Below, piece by piece: positions 35,004 through 42,068 of a DNA stretch of 64,000 nucleotides. The stretch is from Demequina soli (GTDB lineage: Bacteria > Actinomycetota > Actinomycetes > Actinomycetales > Demequinaceae): NCBI RefSeq assembly GCF_000971195.1, contig NZ_BBLZ01000001.1:62001-126000 (forward strand), read 5' to 3'. Each line of letters opens with the position of its first letter. Position 1 is the stretch's first letter. Both the position numbers and the translations under genes were made by a program. Under the pieces are notes generated by a model that saw only the letters and a program-made list of their open reading frames with translations, did not search any database and was not told where the DNA came from.

Positions 35004-35408
35004 TCAGCCCCCGTACTGGGCGAGGTAGTCCATCGCGGCGGGGCCGTTCCACGTGAGGGAGGCCGGCGGCTCGGGGCGCGGCGCGAAGAAGCCGTTGGTG
35101 AACTCGCTGCCCACCAGCACCGGCGAGGTGCCGGCGGCGAAGCTCGGCGCGACGTCCGTGACGTACCAGTGCGAGAACGCCTCGACGCCCTTGTGGAACA
35201 CCCCGAAGGTGACCACCCACCACAGCGCGTAGAGGATCGCGGCGCCCATGAACAGCTGGATGACCACGTCGATCCAGGCGATCCCGGTGGCGCCGACCGC
35301 CCGGCCGCGGGTCCGGGCGTGCGAACGCGTGCGAACGGGCCTGCGCCCGCCCAACGGGACGGGGTGTCGCAGGCCCCAGGTGCCGACCGAAATGTGCGGA
35401 ACTGTCAC
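35004..35408 (-). CDS. Small membrane protein, hypothetical
   Basis: I do not recognise this 134-residue protein. A basic N-terminus (Arg-rich, residues 20-37) is followed by one or two hydrophobic segments (WIDVVIQLFMGAAILYALWW, about residues 45-65) and an extracytoplasmic tail with Pro and aromatic residues. GTG 35408 has a run of G 8 nt upstream. It is divergent from the acyltransferase at 35596, with a 187-nt lower-GC promoter region between them. Confidence 0.65.
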   Translation of the reverse strand: MTVPHISVGTWGLRHPVPLGGRRPVRTRSHARTRGRAVGATGIAWIDVVIQLFMGAAILYALWWVVTFGVFHKGVEAFSHWYVTDVAPSFAAGTSPVLVGSEFTNGFFAPRPEPPASLTWNGPAAMDYLAQYGG

Positions 35409-35595
35409 GATTTACCCCCATCTCCCATGGGACGCCATGGCCATGATTCGCGCAACCGGAGCACGGTTACGGTCATTCCAATCACAGGTAAAGACGCGGA
35501 AAACACGCGGGGTGTGGAGGCGGCCCCGACGATTCGCCCGCGGACCGCTGGCGCTAGGCTCGGCGGGTCGGATGGAACGCGGAGGGGGCCGGGGC

Positions 35596-36186
35596 ATGGA
35601 CATGGACAAGGGCGTGGACGTCACGCCGGTGATCCCTCTCAAGGACGCCCCCGGCGAGCGCGCGGCGTGGGGGCGGCCCGCGTGGCAGGTCGCGGCGTGG
35701 ATGCTCGCGGAGTGGCTGCTCGTGACCAACGCGGTCCAGCCGTCGTCGCGCCTGAGGGTGGCGACGCTGCGGGCGTTCGGCGCGACCATCGGCGAGGGCG
35801 TGATCTTCCGTCAGCGCACGCGCGTGAAGTTCCCGTGGAAGCTCACGGTCGGCGACGACTGCTGGATCGGCGAGGGCGTCTGGATCCACAACCAGGACGA
35901 CGTCACCATCGGCCACGACGTGGTGGTGTCGCAGGACACCATGATCACCACGGGCAGCCACGCCCACCGCCGCGACATGGCCCTCATCACGCGCCCCGTG
36001 GTGATCGAGCCGGGCGCCTGGGTGACGTCGCGGTGCATCGTCACGGGCGGCGTCACGCTCGGCCGCTCGTGCCTGGTCTCCCCCGCCTCGGTGGTGATGC
36101 GCGACGTCCCGGCCGGGCGCATCGTCTCCGGCAACCCCGCGCAGGACTCCGGACCGCGGTTCCGCGACGGGGACCGCCCGGCGTAG
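35596..36186 (+). CDS. Hexapeptide-repeat acyltransferase (WcaF-like)
   Basis: A 196-residue left-handed beta-helix acyltransferase. Hexapeptide turns run from GATIGEGVIF through VGDDCWIGEGVWIHNQDDVT and IGHDVVVSQDTMITTGSHAH to VTGGVTLGRSCLVSPASVV. The His in GSHAH is the usual catalytic residue. This subgroup acetylates polysaccharide sugars; a substrate is not evident here. GGAGGGGG precedes ATG 35596. It is convergent with glpK and the stops are directly adjacent (TAG then TCA). Confidence 0.85.
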   Translation: MDMDKGVDVTPVIPLKDAPGERAAWGRPAWQVAAWMLAEWLLVTNAVQPSSRLRVATLRAFGATIGEGVIFRQRTRVKFPWKLTVGDDCWIGEGVWIHNQDDVTIGHDVVVSQDTMITTGSHAHRRDMALITRPVVIEPGAWVTSRCIVTGGVTLGRSCLVSPASVVMRDVPAGRIVSGNPAQDSGPRFRDGDRPA

Positions 36187-37695
36187 TCAGCCCTCGACGT
36201 CCTCGTCGACCCAGTCGAGCGAGCGGGCGACGGCCTTGCGCCAGTTGCGGTAGAGCCGTTCCGACTCGCGGCGCGGCATGGTCGCGTGCCAGCGACGCGC
36301 CTCGTGCCACTGGTCGCGCACCTCGTCCTGGTCGGCCCAGAAGCCGACCGCGAGGCCCGCGCAGTAGGCCGCCCCGAGCGCCGTCGTCTCGGTGATCGCG
36401 GGTCGGACGATGTCGATGCCGAGCACGTCCGCGAGGAACTGCATGAGCAGCTCGTTCGACGTCATGCCGCCGTCGACGTTGAGGGCGCGCAGCGGCACGC
36501 CCGCGTCCGCCTCCCCCGCCCGGACCACGTCCCGGGTCTGAAACGCGGTGGCCTCGAGCACGGCGCGCGCGAGGTGAGCCTTGGTCACGTACTGCGTGAG
36601 GCCCGTGACGGTGCCGCGCGCGTCGGGCCGCCAGTAGGGCGCGAACAGGCCCGAGAACGCGGGGACGATGTACGCCCCGCCGTTGTCGGGCACCGTCGCC
36701 GCGAGCGCCTCGATGTCGCCGGCCTCCTGGATGGTGCCGAAGTTGTCGCGCAGCCACTGCACCAGCGCGCCCGTGACCGCGATGGAGCCCTCGAGCGCGT
36801 AGTGCGGGCGGCCGCCGCCCAGCTGGTACGCCACGGTGGTGAGCAGGCCGTGATCGCTGCGCACCGGCTCGTACCCGGTGTTGACCAGGAGGAACGCGCC
36901 GGTGCCGTAGGTGCCCTTGGACTCCCCCTCGTGGAAGGCGGCCTGGCCGAAGGTCGCGGCCTGCTGGTCGCCGATGATGCCCGCGATGGGGACCTCGCGC
37001 AGCAGGGAGTGGCCGCCGACGTGGCCGTAAACCTCGGACGAGCTGCGGATCTCGGGCAGCAGCGCGCGCGGGATGTTCAACATGTTGAGCATCTCGTCGG
37101 ACCACTCCAGGGTGCGCAGGTCCATCAGCAGGGTGCGCGACGCGTTGGTGACGTCGGTGACGTGGACCGCGCCGTCGGTGAGCTTCCACGCGAGCCACGT
37201 GTCGGGCGTCCCGAAGGCGAGCTCGCCGGACTCGGCGGCGTCGCGCGCGCCGGGCACGTGGTCGAGGATCCACGCGATCTTGGTGGCGGAGAAGTAGGTG
37301 GCGAGCGGCAGCCCGGTGATGTCGCGGAACCGGTCGACGCCGCCGTCGTGCGCGAGCGCGTCGACCATCGGCTGCGTGCGGGTGTCCTGCCACACGATGG
37401 CGGGGTGGATGGGCTCGCCGGTCGCGCGGTCCCACACGATGGTGGTCTCGCGCTGGTTGGTCAGCCCCACCGCGGCGATGTCGTGCCGCGTGATGTCGGC
37501 CTGCGAGAGTGCCTCGCCGACCACCAGGCGCGCGTTGGTCCAGATCTCCTCCGGGTCGTGCTCCACCCAGCCGGCGCGCGGCAGGATCTGGCGGTGCTCG
37601 CGATTGCCCTGGGAGACGATGCGCCCATCGTGGTCGAACACGATCGCGCGGGTCGACGTGGTGCCCTGGTCGATCGCGATGATGTGCTGCGCCAT
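36187..37695 (-). CDS. glpK: Glycerol kinase
   Basis: It phosphorylates glycerol to sn-glycerol 3-phosphate. At 502 residues it is full length. The N-terminal ATPase motif is [18 protein letters not shown], with the FGGY-family motifs [12 protein letters not shown] and [20 protein letters not shown] further on. ATG 37695 is preceded by TAGGTT at 7 nt (leaderless). No glpF or glpD lies next to it, so glycerol uptake must be encoded elsewhere. Confidence 0.96.
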   Translation of the reverse strand: MAQHIIAIDQGTTSTRAIVFDHDGRIVSQGNREHRQILPRAGWVEHDPEEIWTNARLVVGEALSQADITRHDIAAVGLTNQRETTIVWDRATGEPIHPAIVWQDTRTQPMVDALAHDGGVDRFRDITGLPLATYFSATKIAWILDHVPGARDAAESGELAFGTPDTWLAWKLTDGAVHVTDVTNASRTLLMDLRTLEWSDEMLNMLNIPRALLPEIRSSSEVYGHVGGHSLLREVPIAGIIGDQQAATFGQAAFHEGESKGTYGTGAFLLVNTGYEPVRSDHGLLTTVAYQLGGGRPHYALEGSIAVTGALVQWLRDNFGTIQEAGDIEALAATVPDNGGAYIVPAFSGLFAPYWRPDARGTVTGLTQYVTKAHLARAVLEATAFQTRDVVRAGEADAGVPLRALNVDGGMTSNELLMQFLADVLGIDIVRPAITETTALGAAYCAGLAVGFWADQDEVRDQWHEARRWHATMPRRESERLYRNWRKAVARSLDWVDEDVEG

Positions 37696-37702
37696 GCTGC
37701 TC

Positions 37703-37708
37703 AACCTA
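37703..37708 (-). promoter_or_regulatory. -10 element of glpK, leaderless type
   Basis: TAGGTT on the minus strand ends 7 nt before ATG 37695. Confidence 0.5.
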
Positions 37709-37743
37709 CGCGCTCGCCGGGCGAACGTCCTGCTAGGTGAGGC

Positions 37744-37944
37744 TCAGTGGCGGCGCGCCCGCACCGCCCGCACGAGGCCCACCGCCCACAGCGGCAAGAT
37801 CACGCCGAGCGTCACCGCGAGCTGATCGAGCCCGTCGTCCGAGCCCGGGAGCCCGCGGAAGAGCCACATGAACCACGCCGTGACCGCGAGCGCAAGCAGC
37901 GCCACGCCGTTGACCATCGCCACCGAGCGGTTGTGCCCGTCCAT
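37744..37944 (-). CDS. Small two-span membrane protein, hypothetical
   Basis: A 66-residue protein with two hydrophobic segments (VNGVALLALAVTAWFMWLF and AVTLGVILPLWAVGLV) and a basic C-terminus. GGGAGG precedes ATG 37944. Family not recognised. Its upstream region shares the string CACTTGTGGGGGC with the upstream region of another small membrane protein at 39623. Confidence 0.6.
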   Translation of the reverse strand: MDGHNRSVAMVNGVALLALAVTAWFMWLFRGLPGSDDGLDQLAVTLGVILPLWAVGLVRAVRARRH

Positions 37945-38012
37945 CGTCGCCTCCCGCGTGCGGTCCCGTCCGCCGTCGAGACTCCCTCGCCCGCGGGCCT
38001 GTCTCAAGACCT

Positions 38013-38025
38013 CACTTGTGGGGGC
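38013..38025 (+). promoter_or_regulatory. Shared 13-bp motif, copy 1
   Basis: CACTTGTGGGGGC lies in the divergent gap between a small membrane protein gene and the CoA-binding protein gene; an identical copy is at 39886. The function is unknown. Confidence 0.35.
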
Positions 38026-38106
38026 AGCGGAGCGTTTGCCGCGCATCGTGCCCGGGCGGACCATGGAGGGAGGTCCCCACTCCCATCCCCCCGGAAGGAG
38101 CGGATC

Positions 38107-38583
38107 ATGACCGGCATCAAGGAGGCCGCCGAGGCCTTCCTCCAGCACACGCGGATCGCCGTCACCGGCGTGTCCCGGACCCCCGGATCGCATGGCTCGA
38201 ACGCCGTGTTCCAGCGGCTGCGCGAGCGCGGCTACGAGGCCTTCCCCATCAACCCGAACGCCGAGACGGTCGAGGGCGTGCCGGCGTACGCGTCGCTCGC
38301 GGCGGTGCCCGGCGGGGTCGAGGCCGTCGTCATCGGCACCCGCCCCGAACGCGCGATGGACTCCATGAAGGAGGCGCACGCGCTCGGCATCACCGACGTG
38401 TGGATGCACCGCGGGCCCGGCGGCGGCAGCGTGGACGATGCGGCGGCGGCCTGGGGACGCGAGCACGGCATCCACGTGATCGACGGCGGGTGTCCGTGCA
38501 TGTTCGGCCCCACGGCCGACGGCGGCCACAAGGTCATGTGCACCTTTCTGAAGATGTCGGGCAACGTGCCCCGAAAGGTGTGA
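38107..38583 (+). CDS. CoA-binding domain protein
   Basis: A 158-residue Rossmann-fold protein with the CoA_binding_2 pattern: RIAVTGVSRTPGSHGSNAV at the start, YEAFPINPNAETVEGVPAYA, and the conserved WMHRGPGGGSVD. A Cys pair (GGCPCMFGPT) near residue 130 may bind metal or take part in redox chemistry. GGAAGGAG precedes ATG 38107. The physiological role of this family is unsettled. Confidence 0.85.
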   Translation: MTGIKEAAEAFLQHTRIAVTGVSRTPGSHGSNAVFQRLRERGYEAFPINPNAETVEGVPAYASLAAVPGGVEAVVIGTRPERAMDSMKEAHALGITDVWMHRGPGGGSVDDAAAAWGREHGIHVIDGGCPCMFGPTADGGHKVMCTFLKMSGNVPRKV

Positions 38584-38618
38584 ATCCGGGCGCGAAGGTG
38601 CAGGTATCGCTGCGATCT

Positions 38619-38634
38619 CCCCCATAAATGGGGG
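38619..38634. promoter_or_regulatory. Operator-like palindrome CCCCCAT-AA-ATGGGGG
   Basis: A perfect 7-bp inverted repeat with a 2-bp centre. It lies 25 bp upstream of the -10 (38660-38665) of the leaderless gene at 38672, where a -35-blocking repressor would bind. G/C-tract palindromes of this kind resemble CsoR-type metal sensor sites, but no such regulator is in the window. Confidence 0.45.
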
Positions 38635-38659
38635 CATGCGCGGCTGCACGCGGCGTCGC

Positions 38660-38665
38660 TACGGT
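38660..38665 (+). promoter_or_regulatory. -10 element of the 38672 gene, leaderless type
   Basis: TACGGT ends exactly 6 nt before ATG 38672; no Shine-Dalgarno sequence is seen. Confidence 0.55.
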
Positions 38666-38671
38666 CGAGGC

Positions 38672-39043
38672 ATGCGCGCGCTGAAGGACGACATCCAGCT
38701 GGACCTCGGTGATGAGAACGTGTGGATGTGGGCGTGGGTGTTCGCGGCCATGCTCAGCACCGGGATCGTCGCGGGCAGCATCTTCGCCGTCGACGGCCTC
38801 AACGAGTGGGGCGAGCCCGCGCGGCTGTTCCACTGGGGCGCGTTCTTCATCGGCGCGCTCGCGGGAGGGGTCGGCGCGATCCCCGTCATGGTCGGCTTCC
38901 GCGTCGCGGGCGGCATCATGGTCAACCTCGGGCTGCAGGCGCGGTACTCCAAGCGCATCGCCCGCGCGATCGAGGACGACGACGTCCCGGCCCCCGCCGC
39001 TTCGGCCGCCGACACGGACGGCGGGGACCTCCCCCGCGTCTGA
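38672..39043 (+). CDS. Small membrane protein, hypothetical
   Basis: A 123-residue protein with two or three hydrophobic segments (WMWAWVFAAMLSTGIVAG and HWGAFFIGALAGGVGAIPVM) and an acidic, Ala-rich C-terminal tail. No family recognised. The start is set by the leaderless -10 TACGGT. A perfect palindrome just upstream suggests that a specific repressor controls it. Confidence 0.7.
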   Translation: MRALKDDIQLDLGDENVWMWAWVFAAMLSTGIVAGSIFAVDGLNEWGEPARLFHWGAFFIGALAGGVGAIPVMVGFRVAGGIMVNLGLQARYSKRIARAIEDDDVPAPAASAADTDGGDLPRV

Positions 39044-39107
39044 TTCTCGGGCGCATCCCTTGTCCCGCGCCGCGTGCGGAGCGAGACTCGTGGGCGGGAG
39101 GCGCATC

Positions 39108-39470
39108 ATGGCTCACGGCGACATCACCCACATCGACATCCCGGTCACCGACCTCGCGGCGGCGCAGGGCTTCTACTCGACGCTCTTCGGATGGCAGATC
39201 TCGGCGCCGCCGGGCTTCGAGGACTACCCGATGTGGCGAGCACCGAACCAGATCAGCGGGGGTGGGCTCGCGCCGCGCGACGGCGAGTTCACCCAGCCGC
39301 GGTCGTACGTCGAGGTCGACGAGATCGACGACACGCTCGCCCTCGTGGTCGCCAACGGCGGCACCGTCACCCGGCCGAAGTCGGAGATCACCCCGACGAG
39401 CTGGTGGGCCGCGTTCCGCGACCCCGACGGCAACGATGTGGGGCTCTACCAGGGCATCACCGAGGTCTGA
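39108..39470 (+). CDS. VOC (glyoxalase) family protein
   Basis: A 120-residue VOC-fold protein: GDITHIDIPVTDLAAAQGFY at the start, FGWQISAPPGFEDYPMW, and FRDPDGNDVGLYQG at the end. This pattern is found in many small actinobacterial glyoxalase-like proteins of unknown substrate. GGGAGG precedes ATG 39108. It is unrelated in sequence detail to the VOC pair at 18970-19757. Confidence 0.85.
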   Translation: MAHGDITHIDIPVTDLAAAQGFYSTLFGWQISAPPGFEDYPMWRAPNQISGGGLAPRDGEFTQPRSYVEVDEIDDTLALVVANGGTVTRPKSEITPTSWWAAFRDPDGNDVGLYQGITEV

Positions 39471-39622
39471 GGCGCCGGGCCCCGCCCCGGCGCTGCACCT
39501 CTCCACACAGGAATGGCAGTCGCCCTCCCTCAACTCCCGGTTCGCGACGGGAAGTGCAGCGGAGAACGTTCACATCGCGCGCGTCGTGTGGAGAGGCGCA
39601 ACGGGACGATGCGCGCCCCGGT

Positions 39623-39820
39623 TCAGGCGAGGCGGCGCGGGCCGCTGCCCGCCATCAGTCGGTGCAACGCCAGCACGGCGCCGGGGGTCGCGACGGCCAC
39701 GCCGAGCGCGACGACCACCACCGGCATGCCGTGCAGCAGGAGCGAGCCGAGGGTCGCGAGCACGATCGCGCCGACGAAGACGGCGATGACCGCGAGCACG
39801 GCGCGCAGCAGCTCCAACAT
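39623..39820 (-). CDS. Small two-span membrane protein, hypothetical
   Basis: A 65-residue hydrophobic protein with two spans (LLRAVLAVIAVFVGAIVLA and MPVVVVALGVAVATPGAVLA) and a basic end. GGGAG precedes ATG 39820. Its size, topology and upstream 13-bp motif recall the small protein at 37744, though the sequences differ. Function unknown. Confidence 0.55.
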   Translation of the reverse strand: MLELLRAVLAVIAVFVGAIVLATLGSLLLHGMPVVVVALGVAVATPGAVLALHRLMAGSGPRRLA

Positions 39821-39885
39821 GACGACTCCCGAGGGGTGGAGGACTCCGTCCACGGTCGCCCCGCGGAGCCGGGCGGACAAGCCAC

Positions 39886-39898
39886 CACTTGTGGGGGC
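39886..39898 (+). promoter_or_regulatory. Shared 13-bp motif, copy 2
   Basis: CACTTGTGGGGGC lies in the divergent gap between a small membrane protein and an alpha/beta hydrolase, and is identical to the copy at 38013 in a similar gap. Confidence 0.35.
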
Positions 39899-39997
39899 GG
39901 CGGGCTGTGGACGACCGGTGGGAGGACGGATCCCCGGCGTAGGTTCGTCGCGAGGGCATCGGCACGAGCCGTGCGCCGGCGGGAGGGGGTTCGCACG

Positions 39998-40813
39998 ATG
40001 CCGACGGGACGCGAGCACGACGACGGCTGGGTCTCCGTCGAGCTCCTCGGCGTGGAGCACGACGTCTGGTCCGGGGGCTGGCCCGCGCGGTCCGACGCGC
40101 CGACTGTGGTCTTCGTCGGCTCGACGCTCACCCCCGACGAGCTCCTGCCCGTCGCACGTCTGCTGGCCACGGATGGCTCCCTGCGCATCGCCTCCTACCG
40201 CCGACGATCACTCGGCTCGATCCGCCACGAGGCGCGCGACGTGGTCGAGCTGCTCGACGAGCTCTGGGTCGAGCAGGCCACCGTCGTCGGGGTCTCCTAC
40301 TCGGCCCTGGTCGCGCTCCAGGCCGCGGCCGATGCGCCCCATCGGGTCGAGCGCGTCGTGGCGATCGAACCGCCCGCGCTGCACGGGCAGTACGTCGAGG
40401 ACTTCCGCGCGGCATGCCGCGACGTCGTCGCGGACACGGAGAGCGATGGCGTCGCCGCGGCCGGCGCGCGGTTCATGACCACGCTCATGGGACCGCTGTG
40501 GAGCATCGACCTCGAGGAGCTGCTCCCCGGCTCGCACGACAGGTTCATCGCGGACGCGGCGCAGTTCCTCACGTGCGACATCCCGACGCTGCTCCGCGCC
40601 GACTTCGACGAGGACGACGCCGCGCGGATCACGATGCCGACGCTTCCGCTCGGCGGCGGCGCGAGCACCCCGTGGTTCGCCGACGAGATCGAGGCGCTGG
40701 CCGCCTGGCTCCCGAGGGCGACGCGCGTCACGATCCCCGGCGCGGACCACTCGCTCGCCCTCACGCATCCGCGCGAGCTCGCGGACGCCATCCGAGAGTT
40801 CCTCACGGGCTGA
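39998..40813 (+). CDS. Alpha/beta hydrolase
   Basis: A 271-residue alpha/beta hydrolase-fold protein: VVFVGSTLTPDE near the start, the nucleophile elbow GVSYSALVALQAA (Ser at about residue 108), and IPGADHSLALTHP with the catalytic His near the C-terminus. GGGAGGGGG precedes ATG 39998. The specificity cannot be inferred. Confidence 0.82.
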   Translation: MPTGREHDDGWVSVELLGVEHDVWSGGWPARSDAPTVVFVGSTLTPDELLPVARLLATDGSLRIASYRRRSLGSIRHEARDVVELLDELWVEQATVVGVSYSALVALQAAADAPHRVERVVAIEPPALHGQYVEDFRAACRDVVADTESDGVAAAGARFMTTLMGPLWSIDLEELLPGSHDRFIADAAQFLTCDIPTLLRADFDEDDAARITMPTLPLGGGASTPWFADEIEALAAWLPRATRVTIPGADHSLALTHPRELADAIREFLTG

Positions 40814-40859
40814 CTCCCGTCTCGCATCGTCGCCGCCGACCGCTGTCACACCCCGCCGC

Positions 40860-40865
40860 TAGTCT
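40860..40865 (+). promoter_or_regulatory. -10 element of sbcDC, leaderless type
   Basis: TAGTCT ends exactly 6 nt before ATG 40872. Confidence 0.6.
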
Positions 40866-40871
40866 CGCGGC

Positions 40872-42068
40872 ATGCGCCTGCTCCACACCTCCGACTGGCA
40901 CATCGGCCGCACGTTCCACGGACACTCGACCGACGAGCACCTCGCGATCGTGCTCGCCGCGATCGCGCGCGCCGTCGAGGAGCACCGCATCGACGCCGTG
41001 ATCGTCGCCGGCGACGTGTTCGACACCTCGACCCCCAAGGGCGAGGCCTTCACCATGCTCAATGACGCCGTCGCGGCGATCCGCGAGGCGGGCGCGACGG
41101 TGATCCTCACGTCCGGCAACCACGACGGGCCCGCGCGCCTGGGCCACATGGCGCGCTTCGCGGCGTTCGGCGGCGTGCACGTGCTCGCGGACCTCGGTGC
41201 GCTCGCCACGCCGGTCGTGATCCCGGACGCCGACGGCGACGTGCTCGTCTATGGCATCCCCTACCCGCATCCCGAGTTCCTGCGCGCCGCGTTCCCGGCC
41301 TTCACCGGCACCACGCAGGCGGCCGCGCACGCCTTCGCGATGGACCTGATCAGGGACGATGCAGCGGCCCGGACCGCGGGAGCCCCTCCCCGGTACGTGG
41401 TCGCGGCGCACACGTTCTGCTCCGGCGAGGCCGGCGAGACCCACGACACGGTCGAGGACTCCGGCCGCGCCGAGGAGCGCGACATCTCCCGCGGCGGCCT
41501 CGACGTGGTGCCGCCCGCGACGTTCGACGGGCCGGACTACGTCGCGCTCGGCCACATCCACTCGCGCGCGGCCCTCGCGCCGCGCCTGCGCTACTCGGGC
41601 GCCCCGCTGCGCTTCTCCTTCGGGGAGATCGCGAGCGCCAAGGGCGCGTGGATCGTGGACATCGGGGCGCCCGGCACCGAGCCCGCGGTGGAGTGGCTCG
41701 AGCTGCCGACCCCGCGCGCGGCCGTCCGGCTCGAGGGGACGCTCGACGACCTCCTCGCCCCGGGCGCCCACCCCGAGGCGGTCGATGCCTGGGTCGACGT
41801 CGTGCTCACCGACGACCTGCGCCCCCGCGACGCGATGCGCCGCATCCAGGAGGTGTACGCGCACGCGGTGACGCTCACGCATCGTCCCGCGAACGTCGCC
41901 GACCACGGCACCGCCACCTACTCCGAGCGCACGCGCGGCAAGTCCGACGCGGAGCTGGTCGAGGCGTTCCTCGAGTTCACGCGCAACGGCCACGGGGCAA
42001 GCGAGGGCGAGGACGCGCTGATCGCCGACGCCCTCGGCGCGCTCGAGGCCAAGGAGGCGACCCGATGA
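40872..42068 (+). CDS. sbcD: DNA repair exonuclease SbcD (Mre11-like)
   Basis: The nuclease subunit of the SbcCD complex, which processes hairpins, palindromes and blocked ends. The 398-residue protein has the metallophosphoesterase motifs DWHIG (about residue 8), GDVFD, SGNHDG, and GHIHS (about residue 227). The start is fixed by the leaderless -10 TAGTCT. It overlaps sbcC by 4 nt (ATGA). Palindrome cleavage is relevant to the many hairpin-forming repeats in this genome, which is inference. Confidence 0.95.
   Translation: MRLLHTSDWHIGRTFHGHSTDEHLAIVLAAIARAVEEHRIDAVIVAGDVFDTSTPKGEAFTMLNDAVAAIREAGATVILTSGNHDGPARLGHMARFAAFGGVHVLADLGALATPVVIPDADGDVLVYGIPYPHPEFLRAAFPAFTGTTQAAAHAFAMDLIRDDAAARTAGAPPRYVVAAHTFCSGEAGETHDTVEDSGRAEERDISRGGLDVVPPATFDGPDYVALGHIHSRAALAPRLRYSGAPLRFSFGEIASAKGAWIVDIGAPGTEPAVEWLELPTPRAAVRLEGTLDDLLAPGAHPEAVDAWVDVVLTDDLRPRDAMRRIQEVYAHAVTLTHRPANVADHGTATYSERTRGKSDAELVEAFLEFTRNGHGASEGEDALIADALGALEAKEATR

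Noticed and set aside
37744..38649. 301-codon minus-strand frame over the CoA-binding protein gene
   Set aside because: Only its last 66 codons have a proper ribosome site and membrane-protein character; the rest is a shadow of the plus-strand CoA-binding gene.
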